A stretch of 64,000 bases of DNA, taken from positions 1 to 64,000 of the forward strand of contig WEDG01007654.1 of assembly GCA_017591395.1 (NCBI GenBank). Reading direction: 5' to 3'. This document shows positions 11,850 through 22,629 of this stretch, one piece after another (the first letter of the stretch is position 1; each line of letters begins with the position of its first letter). This stretch comes from Schistocephalus solidus. Its lineage: Eukaryota > Platyhelminthes > Cestoda > Diphyllobothriidea > Diphyllobothriidae. The notes beneath the pieces were generated by a model, which saw only the letters and a list, made by a program, of their open reading frames with translations, was not told where the DNA came from and did no database searches. Position numbers and translations under genes: made by a program.

Positions 11850-14433
11850 GCAGCCCGAGGCTCGAACGCGCGACCTGTTGCATAGAAGTCCAACGATCTA
11901 CCAACCGCACTACGAGCTCGTTGTCTGGCCCCTTTCGATCGAGAATATTAACAATGTTATTTGGGCGGTCACCGATCGGTAATAGGACGTACTACTCCTG
12001 TTGTGCCTTGGAGCTCACTATTTGGTCCCACAAGCTGTTGCAAAGTGGCTAGCGATTTAAGCAATATAATTTTATTGACAAAGACAATAGAGAATGAAAT
12101 GGCCATTTCTAAAACATTAGCAGTCGTCAGCCAGTCATACCAGAACCCAGGTGCTGTGGCACCCGAGGCTCAAACTCTCGACCTTTTTTGCAGCATTACA
12201 CGTTTTACGCACTGTGCTGCGAGCTCGTTGAACTGCCAATTTTGATCGGGAATATTAACAATAGTAGTTGGGCGCTCTCTGATCGGTTACAGGACTCACT
12301 CTGCCAGTTGTGCCTTGAGATTTACACTTTAGCCCCACAAGCTGCCGCAGAGCGGCTAGTGAAATAAGCAGAATGAAATTATCGAAAAAGACAAGGCAGA
12401 ATGGAAAAGCTATTTCTGGAACATTAGCAGTCGTCAGTAAGACATACCCAACCTTAGATGCTGCTGCGCTCCAGGCTTAAACTAACGACCTGTTGAGCAG
12501 AAGTCGAACTCTCTACCAACCACGCTACGAGCTCGTTGTCTTGCTGGTTTCAATCGGGAATATAACCAAATGGTAGATGGGCGCTCAGCGATCAGTTACA
12601 GGATTAACTCGTTTTGTTGTGCCTAGTGGCCTTTCTTTATAGCCCAACCAGCTGCCGCAAGGTGTATTGTAATATAAGGAGAATGATAGTATAAGCAAAA
12701 ACAATGGATAATGGAATGGCTATTTCTGGCTTTTAAGCCATCATCAGCCAACCATTACCCACCTACTATGCTGTAGAGTCCGAGCCTCAAAACTCGCGAC
12801 CCTTTAGGCAAACGTAAACGTTCTACCAACCGCGCCAAGAGCTCGTTGTCTTGCTGTTTTCCATTGGGAATATTATCCATGGTATTCTGTTGTTCACTTA
12901 TTGGTTACAGGACTCACTCTTCCATTTGTGCCTTGAAGCGTACTCTTAAGCCGCACCAGTTGCCACAGTGTAGTTAGTTATAAAAGGCAGAAGGATATTA
13001 TCGGCAAAGACAAAGAGAGACTGAAAATGGCCATTTCTGGTTAATAAGACGTCATCAGGCAGTAATACCTAACCCTATGTGCTGCGGCGCTCGAGAATCA
13101 ATCTAGTGACGTGTCGGGCAGATGTCCAAAGCCCTATCAACTGCGCTACAATGCCGTTGTCTTGCCAGTTTCGATCGGGAATATTAATAATGGTGGTTGG
13201 GTGCTCATCGATCGGTTTAAAGGACTCACTCGTCCTAATGTACCTTGGGACTCACTCTAAAGCCCAACAGGTTAAAACAGAGCTGCTAGTAACATAAACA
13301 GAATGATATTATTGGCATTCGACAAGGGATTCTGGAATGGTCATTTATGGCTTATAAGCCGTTATTACCCAGCCATACCCAAAATTACGTGCAGCGGTGC
13401 CCAAAGCTCGAATTGGCGACCTGTTACGCAGAAGTCCAACGCTGTACCCACGGCGCTGCAAGTTCGTTGTCTTGCTGGTTTCGATCGGGAATATTAACAT
13501 TGGTATTTGGACTCTCACCGATCGGTTACAGGACACACTTGCCTAGTTGTGCCTTGAGACTTACTCTATAGCCCCACCAGCTGCCACAAATTGGCTTGTG
13601 ATATACGTAGAATGATATTATCGGCAAATACCAGGGAGACAACCATGACCATTTCAAGCTCATAAGCCATCATCGGCCAGCCATACCTAACACCATGTGC
13701 TGCTGCGCCCGTGGTTCGACTTCGCTATCTGTTGCTAAGAAGACCAACGTTCTACTTACTGCGCATCGAGCACGTTGTCTTGCCGTTTTCGTTTGGGGAT
13801 ATTAACAATTGAAAGTGGGCGCTCACCGATCGGTTACAGTACTAACTTGTCCTGTTGTGCCTTTGGGCTAACTATTTTGCCCCACCGGTTGCCTCAACGC
13901 GGCTATAGATATAAGCAGAATGATATTATTGACAAATACACAGGAGTCTGGATTGCCATTTCTTGCTTATTAGCCGTAATCAGCCAGCCATACACAACCC
14001 CAGGTGCTAAGGCGCCCGAGGCTCCATCTAGTGACCTGTAGTACAGACGTCCAACGCTCTCCCCACTGCGCTGCGAGCTCGTTTTCTTGCTGTTTCGATT
14101 GGGAATATAAACAATGGTAGTTTGGTTCTCTCCAATCGGTATCAGCGCTCACTTGTCCTGTTGTTCCTTGGGGCTAACTCTTTAGCCCACCAAGTTGCCG
14201 CAGCGCTGCTAGTGGTATAAGGAGAACGATATTATCGGCAAATACCAATGAGACAAGATTTGGCCATTTATAAGCTCATAAGCCGTCATTTGCCAGCCAT
14301 ACCCAACCCCATGTGCTGCGGCACCAAAGCTTCGACCTCGCAACATGTTGGCCGAAGTCCAGCGCTCTACCCGCTGCGCTGCAAGCTCGTTGTCTTGCTG
14401 ATTTCAATCTTGAATATTGACAATGGTATTTGG
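11850..14433 (-). repeat. Satellite array 1 of tRNA-headed monomers (9 heads)
   Basis: Head blocks recur near 11,850, 12,168, 12,470, 12,779, 13,090, 13,403, 13,710, 14,012 and 14,325, giving a period of 302-318 bp. On the minus strand each head reads like an RNA polymerase III promoter module: an A-box-like GTAGCGCAGTGGGTAGAG, an anticodon-arm-like GTTGGACTTCTG, and a B-box-like GCGAGTTCGAGCC. The body contains 'atcgggaatattaacaatgg', 'gcgctcaccgatcggttac', 'agcagaatgatattatcgg' and 'ggccatttctgg'. Monomers differ by roughly 15-30 per cent by eye. The order head-body-head without tails fits tandem amplification of a SINE-like unit rather than independent insertions. Confidence 0.85.
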
Positions 14434-15064
14434 CCACGGCGTCTCAGGTTCTACTGACATACATAAAAGCCTCGTCTGCGCGGATCAAGTACACGAAAAG
14501 GACGCCTTAACACAAGTGCCAGAATTTCACACGAAAGAGCGTGAGAGGCTCTTATCAAACCTTTGCCAGAGTGGTGGAGATTATTTTAAGAACAGGCCAC
14601 TGCAACCTCACTACCAGAAAACCATCCGGCCACTCTACTTATACCCACTTATGACTGATTGAAATTGCCAGTTACCAAACTTTTAAGCCACGATAAATAA
14701 CCCACCACGATATTCCCAGTATGGGGTCGTAATGCACTAGAAGAACCACATTGATAACGCGCCCAATTCCATACCTGTTTCTTACGTAAAATGGACCGCC
14801 TGCAAACCTTCGTTGTGTGATGTGGTGTGTGATCATGTGTGCAGCAGGTTTTTGTGAGGATAGCAGTGGTACCTTCGAACCGCCGATTTTCAACGGACCG
14901 ACAAGACCGATGCGTGCAGTGAAATTGTGATGGCAGTGGAGACAGACTGTAACCGCGTCCACATCGATGGTCTTTGAGGTGGTGTTTCTGGGTGAGGTGG
15001 TTGACGAGTCGTTTTTATTTTCTATAATGATGGGGGCCGTGGCCATCGCGCAGGCAATGACAGC
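14434..15064 (-). repeat. Higher-order unit spacer, copy 2
   Basis: Direct duplicate of 11,205-11,849. A 143-codon minus-strand frame (15,103-14,672) contains CLHCHHNFTARIGLVGPLKI, the better preserved version of the degenerate C2H2-like element. The duplicate shows that the spacer was part of the unit before duplication. Confidence 0.6.
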
Positions 15065-17390
15065 CTGAGGCTCGACCTCGCGACCTGTTGGATAGGTGTC
15101 CAAAGATCTACCAACCGCACTTTGAGCTCGTTGTCTTGCCCATTTCGATCGAGAATATTAACAATGGTAGTTGGGGGGGTCACCGATCGGAAATAGGACT
15201 TACTTGTCCTGTTGTGCCTTAGAGCTCACACTTTAGCCCCACAAGCTGTTGCAATGTGGCTAGCGTTTTAAGCAGAATGATTTAATTGACAAAGACAATA
15301 GAGGATGGAATGGCCATTTCTAAAACATTAGCAGTCGTCAGCAAGCCATCCACGAACCAAGGTGCTGTGGCACCCGAGACTCGAACTCTCGACCTTTTTT
15401 TGTAGAATTAAACGTTTTACGCACTGTGCTGCGAGCTTGTTGAACTTCCCATTTTGATCGGGAATATCAACAATGGTGTTGGGCGCTCTCTGATTAGTTA
15501 CAGGAATCACTCTTTCAGTTGTGCCTTAAGGTTCACTCTATAGCCCTACAAGCTGCTGCAGAGAAGCTAGTGAAATAAGCAGAATGAAATTATCGACAAA
15601 GCCAAGGGCGAATGGAAATCCATTTCTGGAAAATTTGCAGTCGTCAGTCAGACAGACCCAACCCAAGGTTCTGTGGCGCTCCAGGCTTAAACTAACAACC
15701 TGTTGAGCAGAAGTCCAAATCTCTACCAACCGCGCTACGAGCTCGTTGTCTTGCTAGTTTCGATTGGAAATTTAAAAATGGTATTTGGGCGCTCAATGAT
15801 CAGTTACAGGACTCACTCGTCGTGCTGTGCCAAGGGGCCTTTCTCTTTAGCCCCAGTATTTGCCACAGCATGGCAAGTGATATAAGCAGAATGATATTTT
15901 CGGCTAAGATAAGGGAAATTTGAATGGCTATTTCTGGCTCATTAGCCATCATCAGCCAGGCATACATAAACCCACCTGCTGTTGCGCCCGCGTCTTGAAC
16001 TCGTGACCTGTCGGGCAGAAGTCCAGCGTTCCATCTGCTGCACAGCAAGCTCGTTGTCTTGCTTATTTTGCTCTTGAATATTAACAATGGTTGTTAGGCA
16101 CTCACCGATCGGTTACATGACTCACTCACCTTGTTTTGCCTTGATGCACACTTAGAGCCCCACAAACTGCCGTAGACCGTCTAGTGATATACACATAATG
16201 ATATTATCGGCAATGACAAAGGGAGACTAAAAGGGCCATTTCTGGTTTATTAGCCATCATCACCCAGCCATACCAAACCCCACGTGCTTCGGCGGCCGAG
16301 GTTTAAACTCACGACCTGTTAGGCAGAAGTCCAACGCTCCACCCATTATGCTGCAAGCTCGTTGTCTTGCTGTTCTCGATTGAGTATATTACTATTAGTT
16401 GTTGGGTGCTCACCGATCGCTTACAGGTCCCACTCCTCCTGTTGTGCCTTGGGACATTCTATATTCCCGCCAGCAGCCGAAGTGCGGTAAGTGATATGAG
16501 GAGAATGATATTTTCGGCAAAGACCAGTGAAAGCACCAGCGCGACAAGGATATCTGCTTTTAATAAAACATACAGGACATTGTTAGTGTTTTCGAAAGAC
16601 GAAAGCGCAAATGTTTCCGAATTTGGCAAAGTAGACTTGCAGAAAATGTCAGCATTTCTCTTCTGCTCCAAATCCAACTGGCGGCGGGCAATCTGATGAA
16701 GGTTGGTGAACGTATTAAAACGTATTTCTATGGTGCATAATAAGCGCTACGAGGTCATTGTCTTGCCCCTTTCGATCGAGAATATGAACAATGGTAGTTG
16801 GGTGCTCATCGATCGGTTTAAAGGACTCACTCGTCGTAATGTACTGTAGGGCTCACTCTATAGCCCCACAGGTTAAAACAGAGCTGCTAGTAACATAAGC
16901 AGAATGATATTATTGGCAACGACAAGGGATTCTGGAATGGTCATTTATGGCTTATAAGCCGTTATCACCCAGCCATACCCAAAACCACGTGTGACAATGC
17001 CCAAAGCTCGAATTGGCGACCTGTTTAGCAGAATTCCAACGCTGTACCCACGGCGCAGCAAGATCGTTGTCTTGCTGGTTTCGATCGGGAATATTAACAT
17101 TGGTATTTGGACCCTCACCGATCGGTTACAGGGACACACTTGCCTAGTTGTGCCTTGAGACTTACTCTATAGCCCCACCAGCTGCCACAGATTGGCTTGT
17201 TATATATGCAGAATGATATTATCGGCAAAAACCAGGGAGACAACCATGACCATTTCAAGCTCATAAGCCATCATCAACGCTCTACCCACTGCGCTACGTG
17301 CTCGTTTTCTTGACGGTTTCAATCGGGAATATTAACAATGGTAGTTGAGCGCTCACCGATCGTTTACTGGACTTATTTGCCAGTCCGCCA
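15065..17390 (-). repeat. Satellite array 2 of tRNA-headed monomers
   Basis: Head blocks lie near 15,065, 15,375, 15,685, 15,990 and 16,295, then a partial head at about 16,745, one at 17,005 and a truncated one at about 17,280. Monomers 1-3 match monomers 1-3 of array 1, and those near 16,780-17,080 match those near 13,170-13,480. Regular spacing (305-310 bp) is interrupted only by the insertion at 16,530-16,746 and a deletion near 17,276. Confidence 0.85.
16530..16746 (+). repeat. 217-bp segment of the left inverted arm inserted in the satellite
   Basis: Matches 8,865-9,080 at visibly high identity, e.g. 'cagaaaatgtcagcatttct' and 'tggcggcgggcaatctgatg' in both. It replaces or interrupts a satellite monomer: the left edge is at 'aaagaccagtgaaag' and the right edge runs straight into a partial head at 16,747. 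It is much more similar to the left arm than the arms are to each other, so it was copied more recently. Confidence 0.75.
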
Positions 17391-17429
17391 GTTTTTATTA
17401 AATAAGGTCACAGCCCTTTATTATCTCCT

Positions 17430-17835
17430 CAACTGCTTGCAATTACGACATATGTTCATGTTCAAAGGGAAGTAAGAGGGAAGGGAAGTTTTAAACTCCC
17501 TCTTAAGTGACATCTTGAGTGACATTTCAAGCCTTAAATCTGTGGACACGCAATGAAGATGTGCAGGAAACTATCCAGTAATGCACAACCTGGAATTGGA
17601 TATAGCTGGCTGAAATCAACAACTAAGTAAGAAACGGTCATTTCAGATTTCCTGGTCTTTGACGGTATTGACTACCGTAAATATGTGTCAAGTTATTATT
17701 TCGACGACAAAGTGAATAAGGAAGATAATTTAAAAATCATTTAACTGTATTAAATTATCTATTAAAAGGATGACTGCATATTAACTTCTGAAAATCGACA
17801 AAGTGGGAAAGGGGCACATGAATTGTGCAGTGTAC
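17430..17835 (-). repeat. Repeat R3, copy 1 (3' flank of gene alpha)
   Basis: Matches 22,150-22,620 in the same orientation, e.g. 'gtggacacgcaatg' at 17,542 and 22,313, 'gactaccgtaa' and 'ggggcacatg/ggggcacacg'. A short third fragment lies at 20,888-20,960. It continues without a break into the alpha/beta gene bodies, so it is probably the shared 3' flank or UTR of the duplicated gene rather than a mobile repeat. Confidence 0.6.
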
Positions 17836-17843
17836 AGTGAGTC

Positions 17844-18590
17844 CTAGCATACGCAAAAAATCTGCTTTTGAAAACTGATGTATGCTATCGGATTGTACGT
17901 GTTTTGCATGTAGCCGATTGGCTGGATGAAGTGGGTGGTTTCAACTTCATTTGAGTCTTTTAAAGAGAATGACAGAGTTGTCGCATCGATCCTACCAGTG
18001 ATTCGCATCAGAGCTTCAACTCTCTCTGAAAAAGTCAAATGTGGAAGAATTAGTATAATATCATCTGTGCTTTTTTAAGTTCATCATAGTTATAGTCTGA
18101 CAAACCGTATGGTATAAACACTTCCGCATTATCAGTTCGAATCCCTTCCTCAGTCCGTTTAATTTGTCCTTCAAGTATGATTTCCTTCAGAAATGCAAAG
18201 CAGGTTGGATATACGTAAACTATTTATCAAATCATTATAAATAATCAATGTTTTAGCATACGCATGCATCACCTTTTAGAAAAGCAGTGCACTAGGAAAC
18301 AAATTTGATTGTAATTCGAAATACAGCTGTAATGAAACCGGCATTACCATTACAGGTTCGTTGAACACTAGCGTGAGAGTGTCCATATAATGACGTTTGG
18401 CAAAGATGACGGTCGTTGATGAGGAAGAAAACGGTTCTGACATTAAAAAAGAATATAACGTAAATGTAAAATCAAATTTTAAGGAAATTCTAGCGAACAT
18501 ATGCGTCAAAGTTGACGATGTAAGGACTAATAAATGGCAATTAAATAAGGTACGTGGAGGTTGTCCGCCCGTGCCCACGATAAATTCCAA
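17844..18590 (-). pseudogene. Gene copy alpha: 3' half of an unrecognised split gene
   Basis: Exons by splice logic are 18,554 and upstream (start not resolved), 18,348-18,436 (89 nt), 18,106-18,184 (79 nt) and 17,844-18,025 (terminal). Introns are 117, 163 and 80 nt, all GT-AG. Joining them keeps one frame: FIVGTGGQPP, then TTVIFAKRHYMDTLTLVFNE, then ILEGQI and NAEVFIPYE, then RITGRIDATTLSFSLKDSNE. The two middle exons have exactly the lengths and phases of gene beta, and many differences are synonymous. Alpha has an in-frame 12-nt deletion early in the terminal exon, and the stop seen in beta is lost, extending the end by 6 codons. Upstream exons are missing, because sequence beyond 18,590 belongs to the inverted arm. 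The alternating polar/hydrophobic pattern suggests a beta-strand-rich domain; the function is unknown. It could still be expressed as a truncated gene. Confidence 0.6.
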
Positions 18591-20100
18591 AGCACTTTTG
18601 CAAATATGCGCGCTTTTTAATTTGTTCGAACTCTTTGCGTAAAAATTGCATAATATTTTATTCTGAATAGCTTTGCTTGTAATTCAAATTATAATTAATA
18701 GAAAACAGTGATATGATATGCGAAATTTTTCAGTGTTTATTATTTATGGTTTTGGTTAAATTGATTTTAATTACTGCGTTTGTCATTTGATGCATTTTCA
18801 GATGAAAGTAATTAGACATCAGCGTATTTTTATGGATGCATATAATATGCTACTGCAGACGTAAGCCGCTATGGTCAATTAAAATAAGCTGTTTTGTTGT
18901 AAAAGTAAGAGGTAACCCATGCTTAATAACCACGAACGTGTCCACAAATCTGTTGACGGGATGATGTCGCAGCAACCATTACAGGAGCCACAAATTACAA
19001 TTTTTCTATCACCAATGCATTCGACAGTATTTGTGTATTGTCGTTATCAAGCATGATACTAATCTGGGTCACTATTTATCACACGCAAATAGTTACGAAG
19101 ACTTTACCCGTAAATAGAAGGATGTAGGCAATGACATTCTCATTGTTGGTTTACAGATGCTGTACCTTGCCCAAAACGAGGCGTTTTGATTGTATCAAAT
19201 CAATTTTTAGAAAATATCTTGGACAAAAGTTCAAATTTAGACTTTGCAAGATATAAACCTAAGTCACTGGATTTTATTTTGAATGGAATGTCTGGGGGCA
19301 GCAGATTTCGCAGATTGTACTGTAGCCCGCGTGTTTTCGGAAAGCAAATTTATTTGAACTTTAATGTCCTTTTGAGGTTCCGCGACGATTTTCTCCAGTT
19401 CAACATAGGGGTAGAAGTTAGATTTTTAAAAGTTCGAAATGCCAAATAAAAATAGTTTTCTTTAAATTTCAGCATACGCTGATGGTTACTATTAACTATT
19501 TACCAGTTACTATATTATTCTTTATACATATTTTAAAAGAGGAATAAAGAGTTGAAATCTCGTAGGTTTCGAGTTTCTTCGATTGCAACCATGAACTTTT
19601 AACTGACCCAAGTGCGAGCCAGAGATATAATTAGTTATTTCTAGGATTCCTCACAGCCCGATAGTCTTTAATTGACGGACCTATAAATCCTAAAACTCAA
19701 TCAGATGGCATACCGCTAGTTGTAGTCGGAGCATAACAGGGGTGCTGACATTTCTTGCAAGCCGATTGTTCCGAATTCGGAGTATTTTGCGTATTTGACA
19801 TTCAAAACACAGCGGCCATTTTCTTTATCTTTTCTAAAATGCAGATACGGTTAATTTGGTGGCTCTCACATAAGTTACGGGACTAACTTTTTCGGATGCC
19901 CTAGTTTTCTGCAAGCTGAAAATGCGTACCTATATATTGGCTCTTCATTTGCTGATTGCTTACATAAGTGAAAATATAAGATAATTTATGTATTTAATTG
20001 TGCACCATAAAAATCCGTGTTGGCACGTTTAATTTTTTTCTCAGGAAAATTTAAGAAGTGATAAGGAAATCTCTCATGTCCAAATGTTGCTTTTTGAGGT
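18590..20100 (-). repeat. Right arm of the long imperfect inverted repeat
   Basis: Reverse-complement homologue of 8,600-10,665, shorter by indels. It begins at 18,590, right where gene alpha loses its upstream exons, so the arm boundary may mark the rearrangement that truncated alpha. Confidence 0.65.
19150..19449 (+). other. Candidate exon of unknown gene
   Basis: A plausible acceptor (cattgttggtttacag) precedes an uninterrupted frame that reads AVPCPKRGVLIVSNQF, YKPKSLDFILNGMSGG, RVFGKQIYLNF and ends at a stop at 19,447-19,449. The inverted partner at 9.6-9.95 kb conserves the middle of this frame (KP-SLD, SGG, KQIY) but has a shift. No family is recognised. Possible coding exon; alternatively chance conservation within a repeat. 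Confidence 0.3.
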
Positions 20101-22149
20101 TAGGAGTATACGCTGATCTAGCTACTTAATGAAATTTCAACAAAATCCTGAAAAGCTTTTTTGTTTGAAATAACACGTGATGGAGTTGCAATATTTAATA
20201 TTTTGCAGCCTACTGTGGAGATATTTAAATGATCGCAGGATGCCAACTGTGGCAAGTGAAGAAAACAATTTTTGATAAAGACAGAAACTTGCAGAAGAAA
20301 ACCTTGCCTTATATTCAAATGGTTTTTTGAATTCGAAACCTTTGTCTATATCTTAATCGAAACAGAACCCGAAAATGACAATTAATCGGGTTTGCATGTG
20401 GAATTGATGTGCATGTGCCTGTACCTTTCGTTCGTCAGGAAGGGGCAGCATTTTAATTTTGTTTAAATATTCCTGAAAATTGTTTACAAAGAGCGAAATT
20501 TTACAATGCAATTTTCCTGAAAAGTGGTATAATTTATCAATTAGGCTGGATAAGGAGCATACTTTTAGGCAATTCATCTGCATCCTTTGCTAGAGTATGA
20601 CCTCCTGGACATGCTGTAACACATAGGTGACCGCATAAGGCCCACCTCCTTGGGCAAATTATGGTTTATCCCGAACTTAAGACAGACAACGGGGACGAAA
20701 AGGCTTCAATGATTTCCCTAAACAAATGCACCAATGCATGCGAAAAATTGGTAAAAAAGATTTGATGCCTTCCAAAATACAATTCATGTATCCTGGTAAT
20801 GGAGAAGCCATAAAGACAAGGAAACTAAAAACATATTTCTGACATCTCAGCAGTCGTCACGCCGTCGTACTTTATAGTGCCCTTTACCATATAGTTTATC
20901 CTAACATGCTTTCAATATCGAAATATGTTCGTGTTCAGAGGGAAGAAAGTAGGGAGGAATAGTGACGTGTCCACAAATGGCACATGAAGAATGGGAATAG
21001 ATTAACTAATGTTCGTAAAATTTGGAGGAATGGGAAGGCAGCTTCGTCTCTAAAGTCACAGTTTTTATGCTCTGCGGTACATTTGTTAAGGGAGAAAGGT
21101 CAATGCATTGTACGTTCTGCACATAAGCAGCTAGCGACAAGACTGAAGTCGGAAACATTGTTTGCCTAAACCAGTATTCGAAGTCTGCACACATAAAGAA
21201 TGGAAATATAACTTTATTATTTATATATAATGTAGGGTTGTTTAGTATCAACGTCCTACTTAAAACAGAAAGCCAAGAATCATCATGAATAAAACGTTAA
21301 TTTCGTATAAACTCGCAATTAACATTTGGAAAAATTACACTTTCGATGTCTAGAAAGAAATTTGCTGACAAAAACTAAATCTTCTGACTATTATTTTTCC
21401 TTTACCGTCTGTTCTGTATGCTTAGGTACACATATTCTAATAAACGTAAAGCTTTTTAAGTGAAAGTCTACGTTTTTTTCAAATTATGCGCCATTTCTAC
21501 CATAGCATGCAGTCAAATTCATAACAGATAAATATTATCGTGAAACCTGCGTGTCGTGTGCGACAAGATAGAAGTCGGTACATAGGCGCCTAAATTTAGC
21601 CGTCAAAATGTCTGTTAAAGTAGGAAAGTCTCTTTAGGGCTGTAATCGCAGACAGGGAATCTAAATTTTAAACACAATATTCAGCGAATACATGATGCAC
21701 AGACGACCGAACACCTGTTTTTTAATGTCGCTTTTTCCACTTGAATCAACCGCACATCGAATAAAGTGTCAGATGTCACGCTACTCTTTGTTGGCTGACA
21801 TCCTTTTCGGCTGATATATTTTGGACAAGCATATATCAATGGATATGACTGTGAATGGAATACGTATATTAGCTCTTCAAACTAATAGTTATCAAACAAG
21901 TTCTACATTGTAGTAAATGGCACCGATAATTGAGAGGCAATATATTAAAGCTCCCCATAGGAGGTTTAATCAAAGCAAGCTTAATCCACAGCACCTATGA
22001 AAAGTTGGCATATAGCTTCTTTCTACTGTTCCGTTTTCTGCAAATTCGGAAGGAAAGAAGCCAGTCTGAACGCATTTTATTGCGCGCGAAACCTTTCCTG
22101 TCGTGCTACAGTGAAGAGAATAGCAAAGAAGTTTTAGATGCGCTGGTAT
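20101..22149. other. Mostly unassigned AT-rich sequence
   Basis: Contains only a short R3 fragment at about 20,888-20,960 ('catgctttcaatatcgaaa' shared with 22,157). Open frames (up to about 100 codons at 21,930-22,235) carry no motif and are not preserved in the related repeat copies. Confidence 0.4.
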
Positions 22150-22629
22150 CTCCTAACATGCTTTCAATATCGAAAAATGTTCGTGTTCAGAGGAAAGGAA
22201 GAAGAGAGAAAAGTTTCAAACTCCCTCCTCCGTGAGTGCAGAGTCTGCAATAGCTACTCAGAAAATTCGTATTAGTAGACATGTCGAATGACATCTCAGG
22301 CCTCTTATTCGTGGACACGCAATGCAACTGCGAATGCAAATATCCAGAAACACACAATCTGTGATTTGATATGGCTGGCTGAACATGACAACAAAGTTCG
22401 AAATAATCATTCCCGTATTCCTTGTCTTTTACTGCAATTGACTACCGTAATTATTTGACGAGTATTTATTTCGATGACCAAGCGAGTGAGGAATAAAATG
22501 TAAATAGCCCATAACTTTATTAAATTATATATTCTAAGGACGTAACAAACAAACTACTGGAAATTGAAAAGTGGTAAAGGGGCACACGGAACGTGCAGTG
22601 TAAACTTAGTCTTTGCATTTGCATAAACA
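22150..22629 (-). repeat. Repeat R3, copy 2 (3' flank of gene beta)
   Basis: Same-orientation match to 17,430-17,835. It lies immediately 3' of the beta stop codon (22,630-22,632), as R3 copy 1 does for alpha, supporting one duplicated gene-plus-flank block. Confidence 0.6.

Larger units (their letters stand above)
11205..14433 (-). repeat. Higher-order repeat unit, copy 1 (3,229 bp)
   Basis: The sequence starting 'ccacggcgtcgcaggttc' at 11,205 recurs as 'ccacggcgtctcaggttc' at 14,434. At 14,433/14,434 it is joined directly to satellite sequence, whereas left of 11,205 there is no satellite. Each unit consists of a non-satellite spacer of about 640 bp followed by roughly 305-315 bp tRNA-headed monomers. 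The first three monomers of the two units are each other's closest relatives, e.g. 'cgctccaggcttaaactaac' at 12,468 and 15,678. This indicates a tandem segmental duplication. Confidence 0.85.
14434..17390 (-). repeat. Higher-order repeat unit, copy 2
   Basis: Second tandem copy of the 11,205-14,433 unit. It is collinear for the spacer and the first monomers (offset about 3,210-3,230). It then has an extra 217-bp insertion at 16,530-16,746, which moves the offset to about 3,600 for the pair 13,186/16,796. It ends near 17,390 in the middle of a monomer, just before 'ttattaaataagg', and shows a further deletion near 17,276. Confidence 0.8.

Noticed and set aside
11850..17390. Functional tRNA gene cluster
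   Set aside because: The heads have tRNA-like boxes, but stems are mismatched, acceptor stems do not pair and each is fused to a long common body, so they are SINE/satellite units rather than tRNA genes.
11850..17390. CRISPR-like array
   Set aside because: Units are about 310 bp and diverged, with no short identical repeats separated by unique spacers, in eukaryotic DNA.
18397..18642. 81-codon plus-strand frame
   Set aside because: It is the antisense shadow of the alpha exons, whose minus-strand splice structure is better supported.
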